A stretch of DNA of 64,000 bases. Origin: Streptomyces populi (GTDB lineage Bacteria; Actinomycetota; Actinomycetes; Streptomycetales; Streptomycetaceae). The notes under the pieces were generated by a model. It was not told the origin of the DNA. It searched no databases and saw only the letters and a list, made by a program, of their open reading frames with translations. How positions within the stretch are numbered: the stretch's first letter is position 1; each line of letters opens with the position of its first letter. The stretch covers positions 62,001 to 126,000 of the forward strand of contig NZ_KZ626841.1 of NCBI RefSeq assembly GCF_002911015.1, written 5' to 3'. The translations under genes and the position numbers were made by a program. Positions 45,022 to 53,412 of this stretch are shown here, one piece after another.

Positions 45022-45310
45022 ACCTCTCCCACCCCGAGCAGGTCAGTTGCGTTCCGGCCGAGCGGACGCCGCGGGCGCCGCAGGGCGGATACAGAGCCAA
45101 TCGTATGTACGATCGGTCACCTTTGCTCGGGAACCGGGCACCCGTCGGGCGCTCCGGCGCGTCCCGGGGACCGGCGGTGGGGCGCGGACCTCCGGGGGAC
45201 GTCCGTGCCGTGGTCCTGCACGGCCGCGGCCGGCGTGCGGTCGTCCTGGGAGGCCGTCCGGTTCCGCGGGCCGCTTCCGGCGGGCCGGACGCCGGTCGGG
45301 GTCCCGGCGG
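45022..45310. other. Upstream region of the receiver-flavoprotein operon
   Basis: The 289 bp between the flavoprotein start and the amidohydrolase stop contains the dyad ATCGTA-TG-TACGAT (45100-45113) and no confident gene. Confidence 0.5.
45100..45113. promoter_or_regulatory. Operator-like dyad upstream of the flavoprotein operon
   Basis: ATCGTA-TG-TACGAT has perfect 6-bp arms. It lies about 80 bp upstream of the flavoprotein start codon. Spaced dyads of this type are typical of TetR-like regulators; no regulator gene is adjacent. Confidence 0.45.
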
Positions 45311-46135
45311 CTACGGACGGCCGTCCAGCCGGAAGACGCGCCGGGCGTTGTCCGACAGGAACAGCCCGGCGGTCTCCTGGTCCAGGTCCAGCTCGTCGAG
45401 GTGTTCCAGGGCCCGACTCGGCTCGATCATGGGGTAGTTGGAGCCGAACAGAACCTTCCGCCGTCCCCGGCCGCGCAGATACGCGACCAGTTCCGGGGGG
45501 TAGCGGCGGGCGGTGTAGGCGCTGGTGTCGATGTACACGTTCTCGTGCTTGTCGGCGACCGCGATCATCTCCGTGGTCCACGGGTAGCCGATGTGCCCGC
45601 AGACGATGGTCAGTTCGGGGAAGTCGAGCGCGACCTGGTCGATGTAGGGGATGGGCCGGCCGGTCTCGGAGGGGCGCAGCGGCCCGGTGTGCCCCACCTG
45701 GGTGCAGAAGGGGACGCCGAGCTCGGCACAGGCGGTGTACAGCGGGTAGTAGAGCCGGTCGGTGGGCGGCAGCCGCCACAGCCACGGGATGATCCGCAGG
45801 GCCACGAAGCCCAGTTCCCCGACGGCCCGCCGCAGTTCGCGCACCGCGGCGACGGGGCGGGTGAGGTCGGCGCCCGCGACCCCGCGCAGCCGGCCGCCCG
45901 ACCGCGCCACGAATCCGGCGACCTCGTCGTTGGTGATCAGGGCGCCCTCGGGCCCGTACCAGGCAGAGGACAGGCCGGTGTCCACGTCGGCCGCCGCCAG
46001 CGCGGCCAGGGTGACCTCGACCGGCAGCTCCTCCTCCAGCGTCCTCATGCCGGTCCAGCGGCGCAGTGACGCGAACATCTCGTGGTTGGAGTGACGGAGA
46101 GTGGGGTGCTGCATCCACGCGTCGACGACCGGCAT
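45311..46135 (-). CDS. Amidohydrolase-2 family TIM-barrel hydrolase
   Basis: The 274-residue protein resembles ACMSD/amidohydrolase-2 metal-dependent hydrolases and decarboxylases. Segments are MPVVDAWMQHPT (start; the family metal motif DxHxH is altered here to DAWMQH), GFVALRIIPWLW, PFCTQVGHTGPL, LTIVCGHIGYPW and VLFGSNYPMIEP. The last two contain the conserved metal-binding His and Asp-like residues. The first metal motif is imperfect, so activity is uncertain. AGGAG lies just upstream of the ATG. Confidence 0.75.
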   Translation of the reverse strand: MPVVDAWMQHPTLRHSNHEMFASLRRWTGMRTLEEELPVEVTLAALAAADVDTGLSSAWYGPEGALITNDEVAGFVARSGGRLRGVAGADLTRPVAAVRELRRAVGELGFVALRIIPWLWRLPPTDRLYYPLYTACAELGVPFCTQVGHTGPLRPSETGRPIPYIDQVALDFPELTIVCGHIGYPWTTEMIAVADKHENVYIDTSAYTARRYPPELVAYLRGRGRRKVLFGSNYPMIEPSRALEHLDELDLDQETAGLFLSDNARRVFRLDGRP

Positions 46136-46209
46136 GCTCCTGTGCCCTCCCCGGGCCGATGGCTGAGCGCTCGCTCACCCTCGACCCTAGAGTGCCCGGC
46201 CCTCCACGG

Positions 46210-47055
46210 CTACCTGCTCAGGGTGCCGACGCTGCGGGTCCACTCGTCCACGGCGTCCACGAGCGCGGTCAGGGCCGCGGCGAGACGGGGGAACCCCGGG
46301 CCCACCGGGCCTCCCGGCTCCTTCATGTACGTGTCCCTCCGGATCTCCACCATGAGCGCCGTGACCCCCGGCTCCCGCTCGTAGTACCGCAAGGGGACGT
46401 ACGCGCCCGAGAACGGGCTGTCGATCCCCACACCGCCGAGCCCGGCGAACGCCTTCTCCGCGAGCGCGACCAGTTCCGGCGGGGTGTGGAAGGCGTCGGT
46501 TCCCAGGCACACCGGCGGCCGGGGCCCGTCACCGTGCAGTTCGTAGGGCAGCCGGGCCGTCGGGTACGAGTGGACGTCGATGATCACGGCCCGCCCGGTG
46601 GCGGCCAGCCGGTCGGTCACCGCCTCCGTCATCGCCCGGGCGTAGGAGTGGAAGTAGCGGTCGATCAGCGGCCGCGGATCGGCGTCCGCGGGCCGCAGCG
46701 GCGCCCGGTGCGTCGTCCGCGTGTAGACCGCGCCCATCCCGACCGCGAGCATCTCCTCCCGCTCGTCCGGGAAACGCTCCGGATCGACGACCAGTCGTGA
46801 CAGCCGGTTGACGAACCGCCACGGCCTGAGCCCGGCCGCCTCGGCCGCCTCCGAGGCCAGTTCGGCGGTGTGCGCGTCCGTGATGTGGTCCAACTCGCTC
46901 TCCAGCGACGTGTCGTCGAGGAGGATGCCGTCGCGGACCGGTGCCGGGATCTCCCGGGAGGAGTGCGGCACGTGCAGGATCACGGGCGAGTGGACCGCTC
47001 CGGGCAGGAGCGCGAAGGAGCCGGGGCCGTTCGGGGAACCAGGATCGTCGTTCAT
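46210..47055 (-). CDS. N-formylglutamate amidohydrolase family protein
   Basis: The 281-residue protein has the family motifs HVPHSSREIPAPVRDGILL, then ELDHITDAHTAELA, RLVVDPERFPDE and IIDVHSYPTARLPYE, and near the end VEIRRDTYMKEP. It should release formate or a related acyl group from N-acyl-glutamate, or act on similar amides. The ATG at 47055 has no Shine-Dalgarno sequence; GACAGT ends 6 nt upstream and is itself one arm of an inverted repeat (47060-47087), so the transcript may be leaderless and regulated. Confidence 0.82.
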   Translation of the reverse strand: MNDDPGSPNGPGSFALLPGAVHSPVILHVPHSSREIPAPVRDGILLDDTSLESELDHITDAHTAELASEAAEAAGLRPWRFVNRLSRLVVDPERFPDEREEMLAVGMGAVYTRTTHRAPLRPADADPRPLIDRYFHSYARAMTEAVTDRLAATGRAVIIDVHSYPTARLPYELHGDGPRPPVCLGTDAFHTPPELVALAEKAFAGLGGVGIDSPFSGAYVPLRYYEREPGVTALMVEIRRDTYMKEPGGPVGPGFPRLAAALTALVDAVDEWTRSVGTLSR

Positions 47056-47059
47056 GGGA

Positions 47060-47087
47060 CCACTGTCGCAGCCGGGTCTGACAGTGG
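47060..47087. promoter_or_regulatory. Inverted repeat over a possible leaderless promoter
   Basis: CCACTGTC (47060-47067) and GACAGTGG (47080-47087) form 8-bp arms with a 12-bp spacer immediately upstream of the N-formylglutamate amidohydrolase start. The proximal arm overlaps the -10-like GACAGT. A regulator bound here would block initiation. Confidence 0.35.
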
Positions 47088-47114
47088 GCGGGACCGAGTT
47101 CCGGCCCCGCCGTC

Positions 47115-47567
47115 TCAGCGGCCGCCTCCGTGGCGCGCGTAGTGCTCGATGAGCGCCGCCCGGGTCGTCTCGAGACGGTGGGCCAGGATGGCGCCGATCG
47201 TCCGGGTCAGCGACAGCTCCAGCGTCGGATCCTGGTCGCACAGGGTCCGTACCTCACCGGCGTCGAACTCGTACGCGCGCACCGGGCTGAACGCCTCGGC
47301 GCCGAAGTCCCAGGTGTGCGGGCGGAAGAGCCAGGACCAGCCGAGCAGATCGCCGGGCCCGAGCTGGGCGACGGTGATCTGTCTGTCGGCGATCACCTGC
47401 TGGTACAGGGAGACCGTTCCCGAGCGGATCACCCAGAAGCGGTCGGCGGTGCCCCCCGCCTCGAAGATCTGTCCGTCCGCGGGGAAGGACACCTCGCGGG
47501 CCACGCTCATCAGCCGGTCGCGGTGTTCCGGGGAGAGCGCGTGCAGGAGCCGGAGAGCAGTGGGCAT
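47115..47567 (-). CDS. Stand-alone cyclic nucleotide-binding domain protein
   Basis: The 150-residue protein is one cNMP-binding (Crp-type) sensor domain: SVAREVSFPADGQIFEAGGTADRFWVIRSGTVSLYQ, LGPGDLLGWSWLF, and helical C-terminus. It has no DNA-binding helix-turn-helix, so it is not a classical Crp/Fnr regulator. It may act as a sensor partner to the cNMP-binding kinase, although the two genes are about 3.8 kb apart. GGAGG lies 6 nt before the ATG. Confidence 0.82.
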   Translation of the reverse strand: MPTALRLLHALSPEHRDRLMSVAREVSFPADGQIFEAGGTADRFWVIRSGTVSLYQQVIADRQITVAQLGPGDLLGWSWLFRPHTWDFGAEAFSPVRAYEFDAGEVRTLCDQDPTLELSLTRTIGAILAHRLETTRAALIEHYARHGGGR

Positions 47568-47728
47568 CGCGGACCTCCATCGGGTCGCCGCGCGGCCACG
47601 GGGGCGGCGGCTCCTGTCGTGCCGGTGGTATCCCGTCATCCTCCATTGGAGCCCTGACGGAGCGATCCGTCGCGTCGTGGGCGGGACGACTTCGCCGCAG
47701 GACGGTCGTGGGCACTGCCTCCGCCGCG

Positions 47729-48532
47729 TCACCGGGCGGTTCGCGAGGTCACCGAGAAGCGGGCCCCGTCGGGGTCGATGACGAGGGCCTCCACCGAGCC
47801 GATGCCCTGCTGGTGCGCGGCGCCGCCGTGGGCACGCGCCGCGCGGACGCAGGCCTCCACGTCGTCGACCGTGAAGTGGACCTGCCAGTGCGGTCTGAGG
47901 GCGGGGTCGGGGGCGGCGCCCAGCGCGCCGGAGTGGATCCGGGCCACCACGTCGCCGAAGCTGCGCAGGACGACCTCGTTCTCCTCGTAGTCGACCTCGC
48001 AGCAGCCCGGGTCCGAGGTCGCCCACTTCAGCACCTCGCCGTAGAAGATGGCGGCGTCGAAGGCGTCGCGGGTGTGCAGGCGGATGAAGGAGGGGGCCGC
48101 GTTGCGCCAGCGTTCCCAGCCGGCCACCAGGTCGCCCTCCCAGATCCCGAAGACCGCGCCGTCGCGGTCGGCCAGCAGCGCGGCCCGGCCCGGGGGCAGT
48201 GAGATCGGGCCCACCGCGGTCGTGCCGCCACGTTCCTGACTGCGGGCGACGGTCTCGTCGGCGGAGGCCACGGCGAAGAAGGCGGTCCAGGCGACCGCCG
48301 TCTTCGCCACGAAGTCGGTCTTGGAGATCCCGGCGACCGGAACCCCGTCGACGCTGGCGACGCGGTAATGCTCGCCCATCCTGGTGCCCGGGGCCCACCG
48401 CCAGCCCAGCACCGCGCTGTAGAAGTTCTGGGCGGCCCGCAGGTCGCGGGTGGTGAGACTGACCCAGCAGGGCGCGCCGAACACCGACTGGCTGGTGACG
48501 ACACCGGTGTGGAGTGTTCCGTCGCTCTTCAT
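47729..48532 (-). CDS. Two-domain VOC family protein
   Basis: The 267-residue protein carries two VOC repeats, the first from GAPCWVSLTTRDLRAAQNFYSAVLGWRW and the second from PSFIRLHTRDAFDAAIFYGEVLKW to DPDGARFSVTS. This two-domain layout is common in Streptomyces proteins annotated as hydroxylases or glyoxalases and related to antibiotic-resistance folds. Substrate unknown. The ATG at 48532 has a weak ribosome binding site. Confidence 0.82.
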   Translation of the reverse strand: MKSDGTLHTGVVTSQSVFGAPCWVSLTTRDLRAAQNFYSAVLGWRWAPGTRMGEHYRVASVDGVPVAGISKTDFVAKTAVAWTAFFAVASADETVARSQERGGTTAVGPISLPPGRAALLADRDGAVFGIWEGDLVAGWERWRNAAPSFIRLHTRDAFDAAIFYGEVLKWATSDPGCCEVDYEENEVVLRSFGDVVARIHSGALGAAPDPALRPHWQVHFTVDDVEACVRAARAHGGAAHQQGIGSVEALVIDPDGARFSVTSRTAR

Positions 48533-48727
48533 CGCCGCCCGTCCTGGCCGATTGGTCGGCAGCGGTCTCGCGGGGTGCGGGACCCTCGGAGGGTTCCCGG
48601 ACGTGGGTCCAGCCGTGAGAGGCCTTCCGTGCCGAAAGGCCTCCGACGGCGTCGGTGGCACCTGCGGATCCGCTGTCCCGTCACCAACAGCATCTCCCGC
48701 TTCGGCGCCGCGCGCACCACACGACCG

Positions 48728-48943
48728 CTACACGCGCGGTCGCTCCAGGGTGAGCAGCAGTCCCTCCACGGCACCGGGGCCTATGCGGCCCTTGACGTCC
48801 GCGGCCGTGATCGCCTTGAGCGCCCACCCGTCCTCGGCGTGCTTGTTCAGGACCTTTTCCAGCTTGTCGCTGTCCAGCGCGTCGCCGATCAGCGACTCGC
48901 GGAACGTGACGACCTTGTATTCGAAGGTGTACGGGGTGCTCAT
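48728..48943 (-). CDS. DUF4177 small protein
   Basis: The 71-residue protein has YTFEYKVVTFRESLIGDALDSDKLEKVLNKHAEDGWALKAI and ends VEGLLLTLERPRV, the DUF4177 pattern (EYKVV, NxxAxDGW). Function is unknown. The ATG at 48943 follows GGAGAG. It is transcribed alone. Confidence 0.78.
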   Translation of the reverse strand: MSTPYTFEYKVVTFRESLIGDALDSDKLEKVLNKHAEDGWALKAITAADVKGRIGPGAVEGLLLTLERPRV

Positions 48944-49185
48944 GGTTGTGGAGCTCTCCTGGGTGTCGGACGGCATGGCCGACCCCACCCAATCATCCTT
49001 CGCGGCCGTGGCACAGGGACGAACGGGACTGCGGGGACACCTTTGTTGAAACTTCAGGAAGCGTCTCGCCGGGCAGGCGTCCGGCCGGCCGGACGGACGG
49101 AGGGCCGGAGGGGGGTCCCGGCGAAGGCGTCGTAGCGTGGACAGGGGCCGACGGGAAGCCGTGACGGCGGATTCAGGGGGACGCG

Positions 49186-49827
49186 ATGTGCTGGAGCGCG
49201 ACGGCCGATCTGGTGGCCGGTACCGGGGTCGCCGCGGTCGGGGCGGCCTGTGTGATCCGGACGCGGCGGAGGGCCGATCTCCCCCTGGCCGCGCTGCCGT
49301 TGCTGCTCGGTACCCATCAGGTCGTCGAAGCCCGGGTCTGGGACACCGGTGGCGGTACGGGTCCCGCCACCGTGGCCTGGGCCGTGATCGCCCTTCCCCT
49401 GCTGGCGGTGTGGGTGCCGGCGGGCGTGCTGTGCGCGGCGCCGGGCCGCGCCCGGCGCCGGCTGCTGTTCCCGCTCGTGACCGGTGCCGCGACCGCGGCC
49501 GCGCTCGCGCACGCCATGGCCGTCAGCCCCGTCAGGGCCGAGATCCGCGGCCACACCATGGGCTACGTCGTCGACCTGCCCCGGCCCGAACCGGTCATCG
49601 TGGGCTACCTGTTCGCCACCGTCGGCGCGCTGCTGCTCTCCGGCGACCGCGGGCTGGTACTGCTCGGCGTCCTGACCGGGGCGGGCGCGGCGGTCTGCTG
49701 GTGGCTGTGGGAGACGGAGTTCGTCTCGACGTGGTGCGCGTGCGCGGCGGTCGTCTCGGTGACCCTGCTGGGGTGGGTGAACGCGCGGGAGCCCGTCGCC
49801 CCGCCGGAACGGGTGGGCCACCCGTGA
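49186..49827 (+). CDS. DUF6629 family membrane protein
   Basis: The 213-residue protein starts MCWSATADLVAGTGV, the characteristic start of DUF6629 proteins, and has about six hydrophobic segments (VGAACVIRT; LPLLLGTHQVVEA; TVAWAVIALPLLAVWV; VTGAATAAALAHAMAV; VGYLFATVGALLL; LLGVLTGAGAAVCWWLW). Function is unknown. AGGGGG precedes the ATG. Confidence 0.8.
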   Translation: MCWSATADLVAGTGVAAVGAACVIRTRRRADLPLAALPLLLGTHQVVEARVWDTGGGTGPATVAWAVIALPLLAVWVPAGVLCAAPGRARRRLLFPLVTGAATAAALAHAMAVSPVRAEIRGHTMGYVVDLPRPEPVIVGYLFATVGALLLSGDRGLVLLGVLTGAGAAVCWWLWETEFVSTWCACAAVVSVTLLGWVNAREPVAPPERVGHP

Positions 49828-49950
49828 CGGGACGGACCGCGCGGGATCTCCACGGCCGGGCGAGGAGGTGGTGATCCGCCGTGTTCCGGGTACGCGGCGA
49901 ACCGTGAACGACCTGACGAGTTCCTCATACGTGTCGGCCAGGGTCGACGC

Positions 49951-50712
49951 ATGATCAGTCCCGCACACCGTGTCCGGGCGGCGATCGTCGCCGTCTCCCT
50001 CCTGCTCGCCGGCTGCGGCGGCGGCACGGCCGAGAAGCTCGGCCCCGGAGCCGGCGGCCCGCCGGCGCGTCACGGCGAGGCCGCACCGGCGCCCGCGCCG
50101 ACCGCCTCGCACACGGCGGCACCGGGACGGCTGCCGGGACTCGGCACCGAAACCCTGGCCGCGATCCCGTCGCGGACCCGTCAGGCCTTCGTGGTGACCG
50201 GCCGGGGCAGGAACTCCTCGGTGTCCACCGCGGTGCTGTACGAGCGCACGGAGACGGGCTGGCGCGCCGCGGGCCCGAGCAGGCCCGCGCGCAATGCCCT
50301 CAGGGGCTGGACCGGCCACCATCGCGCCGGTGACCTGCGGTCCCCCGTAGGCGTCTTCACCCTGACGGACGCCGGAGGGCTGCGGCCCGACCCCGGCACC
50401 CGGCTCCCGTACGACCGCTCGGGCGCCTTCACCTCACCCGGCACGGGCTTCGAGGGCGAACCGCTGGCCGGCTCCTTCGACTACGTGGTCGCCGTCGACT
50501 ACAACCGCAGGTCCGGCACCACGCCCCTGGACTGGACCCGGCCGCTGGGCGCGTCCCGCGGCGGGGGCATCTGGCTGCACGTGGACCACGGAGGCCCCAC
50601 GCACGGGTGCGTCGGTCTGCGCGAGGACGACCTGGTGCGCCTGATGCGCGCCCTGGACCCCGCGCTCCACCCCGTGGTGGTCATGGGGGACGCGGCCTCG
50701 CTGGCACGCTGA
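49951..50712 (+). CDS. L,D-transpeptidase-like lipoprotein
   Basis: The 253-residue protein has a lipobox LLLAGC with lipidated C22, a Pro/Ala-rich spacer, and a YkuD-type L,D-transpeptidase domain. The catalytic motif is HVDHGGPTHGCVGL, with H210, H218, G219 and C220. Earlier GDLRSPVGVFTL is typical of the fold. Such proteins crosslink peptidoglycan or act as carboxypeptidases. The motif has T in place of S in the usual SHGC. It lies 133 bp before a two-component system, so wall-stress control is plausible but unproven. Confidence 0.83.
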   Translation: MISPAHRVRAAIVAVSLLLAGCGGGTAEKLGPGAGGPPARHGEAAPAPAPTASHTAAPGRLPGLGTETLAAIPSRTRQAFVVTGRGRNSSVSTAVLYERTETGWRAAGPSRPARNALRGWTGHHRAGDLRSPVGVFTLTDAGGLRPDPGTRLPYDRSGAFTSPGTGFEGEPLAGSFDYVVAVDYNRRSGTTPLDWTRPLGASRGGGIWLHVDHGGPTHGCVGLREDDLVRLMRALDPALHPVVVMGDAASLAR

Positions 50713-50832
50713 CACCCCCGGGCGGGGCCCTCGGCCGGTGCCGGACCCACCCGCAGTGTCCCGGGAGGATGTCAGGAAGGTGTCAGGGTGTGGGAAGCCC
50801 CTCTCCCCGGCCGATTCACGGTCCGGGGCCCC

Positions 50833-50838
50833 TAACAT
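50833..50838 (+). promoter_or_regulatory. Leaderless-type -10 element before the response regulator
   Basis: TAACAT ends 7 nt before the GTG at 50846; there is no Shine-Dalgarno sequence. The -35 region is poor. Confidence 0.35.
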
Positions 50839-50845
50839 CGGCCGC

Positions 50846-51544
50846 GTGTGCGCATATGTGCTGGTCGCGGAGGACGACGAGAAGCAGGCGGAGTTGATAC
50901 GCCGCTCGCTGCTGGGCGAGGGGCACACGGCGGCCGTGGTCCACGACGGCCGGGCCGCCCTCGACGCGGTCCGAAGACGGCGGCCCGACCTCGTCGTCCT
51001 GGACCTGATGCTCCCGGTGGTCGACGGCTTCGGAGTGTGCCGGGCGCTGCGGGAGGACGACGACGTCCCCGTTCTCATGCTGACCGCCCGGTCCACCGAG
51101 GACGACGTCCTGCTCGGCCTGGAGCTCGGCGCCGACGACTACATGACCAAGCCGTACAGCCCGCGCGAGCTCATGGCCCGGGTCCGTACGGTGCTCAGGC
51201 GCGCGGGACGGCCCACGGACGGACTGCGCGGCGATCCGGTCGTCAGGGCGGCGGGGATCGCGGTGGACCCGCTGCGGCACACGGTCCTGTGCGACGGCTC
51301 GCCGGTGGACTGCACCCCGGGCGAGTACGAGATCCTGCTCGCGATGGCAGCCGAACCCGAACGGGTCTTCTCCCGGCGGCAGTTGCTGCATCACACCCGG
51401 GGCATCGACCGGGCCTCGACCGAGCGGGCCATCGACGTGCACATCATGAACCTGCGCAAGAAGATCGAGACGGACCCGCGCCGGCCGACGCGTCTGGTGA
51501 CCGTGTTCGGCATCGGGTACAAGCTCAGGGGCGACCGGGCGTGA
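50846..51544 (+). CDS. OmpR-family response regulator
   Basis: The 232-residue protein has a receiver domain with acidic D10-D11, phospho-acceptor D53 (VLDLMLPV), T80 and K102. A C-terminal winged helix (ERVFSRRQLLHHTRGIDRASTERAIDVHIMNLRKKI) binds DNA. It pairs with the histidine kinase, whose GTG overlaps its stop codon (51541-51544). The GTG at 50846 appears leaderless. The adjacent L,D-transpeptidase is a candidate target. Confidence 0.9.
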   Translation: MCAYVLVAEDDEKQAELIRRSLLGEGHTAAVVHDGRAALDAVRRRRPDLVVLDLMLPVVDGFGVCRALREDDDVPVLMLTARSTEDDVLLGLELGADDYMTKPYSPRELMARVRTVLRRAGRPTDGLRGDPVVRAAGIAVDPLRHTVLCDGSPVDCTPGEYEILLAMAAEPERVFSRRQLLHHTRGIDRASTERAIDVHIMNLRKKIETDPRRPTRLVTVFGIGYKLRGDRA

Positions 51545-53385
51545 GCCGCGCCCTGCCCCTGCGCAAGAGCCTGCTGGTGCGGCTGCTGATCACCTCCGTG
51601 GTCGTCGCCCTGTGCTCCGTGGCCGCGACCGCCTGGCTCGCGGTGCAGACCACGACCCGGGCCATCCAGGAGGAACAGGGCCAGGTGCTCGCCGAGGACA
51701 TGGACATCCTCCGGCAGCTCAGCGGATACGCGGCCACCCACCGCGACTGGTCCGGTGTCACCGGGACACTGCGCGCCCTCTCGCACCGCACGGGACGGCG
51801 TATCGCCCTGACCGCGGGCGACCGCACCCCCTTCGCCGACTCCGCCGCCCGCGGGACCTCCCTGCCGCCCCGGGCCGCCGCCACCGTCGACCCGCTGCGC
51901 ACCGACACCTACACGGAACCCGGAGCGCAGCTCACCGGTGTCGACCCGCGCGCGGTGGGACCGTACCGGCTGACGGCGAACGAGCGCCTGAAGGTGGCCA
52001 AGCTGGCCGTCGTGCGCCAACTCTGCTTCGAGCGCAACGGTGTCCGGACCCGCACGGAGGAACTGCCGAGCGGCCGGACCGTGTTGAAGGGCGTGGACGG
52101 GACGCTCGACCCCGGCTACGTGCCGACCGAGTGCGCCGACGGGAGGCTCAACACCCCGACCCCGACCGAGCGGAAGGCCCTGGACGCCCTGTCGGCGCTC
52201 AGCCGGGCGTGCCTGGACCGGCACGGGGCGCACCTCGACCACCCCCTGGCACTGCCGCTGGAGGCCGCGAGCGGAGCCACCGCGGTTCCCTATCTGACGG
52301 GCAAGAGGCCGGTCGACCGGGACGGGCCACCGGCCCGCACGGCGAACGCCTGCGTCGCCGAGGCCCGGCGCACCCAACTCGCGCCCTACGTCGCCCCGGT
52401 GGCCGAACTCTTCCTCGGCACGGGGGACAGGCCCGTCCCCCGCTTCGACATGTCGGCCGCCAACAAGGCCAAGGTGTTCGGTGTCGCCGGACTCGTCCTC
52501 GCCCTCACGGTGGCCGTGACCGCGCTGGTCGCCACCCGGCTCGTACGCCCTCTGCGCGCGCTGACCCAGGCGGCGCAGCAGCCGCCGGAGCGGCACGTGC
52601 GGGTGCCCGTCACCACCCGGGACGAGACCGGCATCCTGGCGCTCGCCTTCAACGAACTGACCGAGCGCCGCGAGCGGTTGGAGGAGCAGCGCAAGGCGAT
52701 GGTCAGCGACATCGCGCACGAGCTGCGCACGCCGCTCACCAACATCCGCGGCTGGCTGGAGGTGGCCCGCGACGGCCTCGTGGACCCCGACCCGGAACTG
52801 CTGTCCTCCCTGCACGAGGAGGCCGTGGTCCTGCAACGCGTCATCGACGACCTCCAGGACCTCGCCGCCGCCGACGCGGGCACGCTGCGACTGCACCGCG
52901 AGGAGGTGCGCGCCGACGAACTCCTCGAACAGGTCGCCGCGGCACACCGGGTCGGCGCGGAGAGCGCCGGCGTCCGGCTGGTCACCGAGGTGACCGGTGC
53001 GCCGCGGCTGGACGCGGACCCGGTGCGGATGCGGCAGGCGCTCGGCAACCTGGTGTCCAACGCGGTCCGCCACACCCCGGCCGGCGGCACGGTCACCCTC
53101 TCCGCGCACCGCGAGGAGGACGAGGTCGTGTTCGCGGTGGCCGACACCGGCGGCGGCATCGCTCCCGGAGATCTGGACCGCGTCTTCGACCGGTTCTGGC
53201 GGGCGGAGAAGTCCCGCAGCAGGCGCACCGGCGGCAGCGGCCTGGGCCTCGCCATCGTCCGGCAGCTGGCCGGTGCCCACGGCGGAACCGTCCTCGTCAC
53301 CAGCGAGGCCGGCGCCGGCTCGGTCTTCAGCCTGCGGCTGCCCCGCACCCAGGAGCCCGCCACGCCCACCACCGGTTCCGGCTGA
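51541..53385 (+). CDS. Membrane sensor histidine kinase
   Basis: The 614-residue protein has two transmembrane helices (about 11-30 and 309-333). A large extracytoplasmic domain of about 280 residues lies between them, followed by HAMP, HisKA with phospho-acceptor H393 (SDIAHELRTPLTN) and HATPase (NLVSNAVRHTPAG, ADTGGGIAPGDLDRVFDRFWR). The sensor domain has four cysteines in two related motifs (RQLCFERNG and RACLDRHG; also TECADG and NACVAEARR). They could form disulfides or bind metal. Its GTG overlaps the response regulator stop. No ligand can be read from the sequence. Confidence 0.9.
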   Translation: MSRALPLRKSLLVRLLITSVVVALCSVAATAWLAVQTTTRAIQEEQGQVLAEDMDILRQLSGYAATHRDWSGVTGTLRALSHRTGRRIALTAGDRTPFADSAARGTSLPPRAAATVDPLRTDTYTEPGAQLTGVDPRAVGPYRLTANERLKVAKLAVVRQLCFERNGVRTRTEELPSGRTVLKGVDGTLDPGYVPTECADGRLNTPTPTERKALDALSALSRACLDRHGAHLDHPLALPLEAASGATAVPYLTGKRPVDRDGPPARTANACVAEARRTQLAPYVAPVAELFLGTGDRPVPRFDMSAANKAKVFGVAGLVLALTVAVTALVATRLVRPLRALTQAAQQPPERHVRVPVTTRDETGILALAFNELTERRERLEEQRKAMVSDIAHELRTPLTNIRGWLEVARDGLVDPDPELLSSLHEEAVVLQRVIDDLQDLAAADAGTLRLHREEVRADELLEQVAAAHRVGAESAGVRLVTEVTGAPRLDADPVRMRQALGNLVSNAVRHTPAGGTVTLSAHREEDEVVFAVADTGGGIAPGDLDRVFDRFWRAEKSRSRRTGGSGLGLAIVRQLAGAHGGTVLVTSEAGAGSVFSLRLPRTQEPATPTTGSG

Positions 53386-53408
53386 CGGGCCCGTGAGAGA
53401 CCGTCAGC
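53381..53408. terminator. Hairpin at the end of the two-component operon
   Basis: GCTGACGG (53381-53388) pairs with CCGTCAGC (53401-53408) around 12 nt. It includes the kinase stop codon and lies before the convergent acyl-CoA ligase stop. Confidence 0.5.
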
Positions 53409-53412
53409 GGTG

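Noticed and set aside
50848..51540. N-terminal extension of the sensor kinase across the response regulator
   Set aside because: The GTG at 51541 overlaps the regulator stop and begins the first transmembrane helix.
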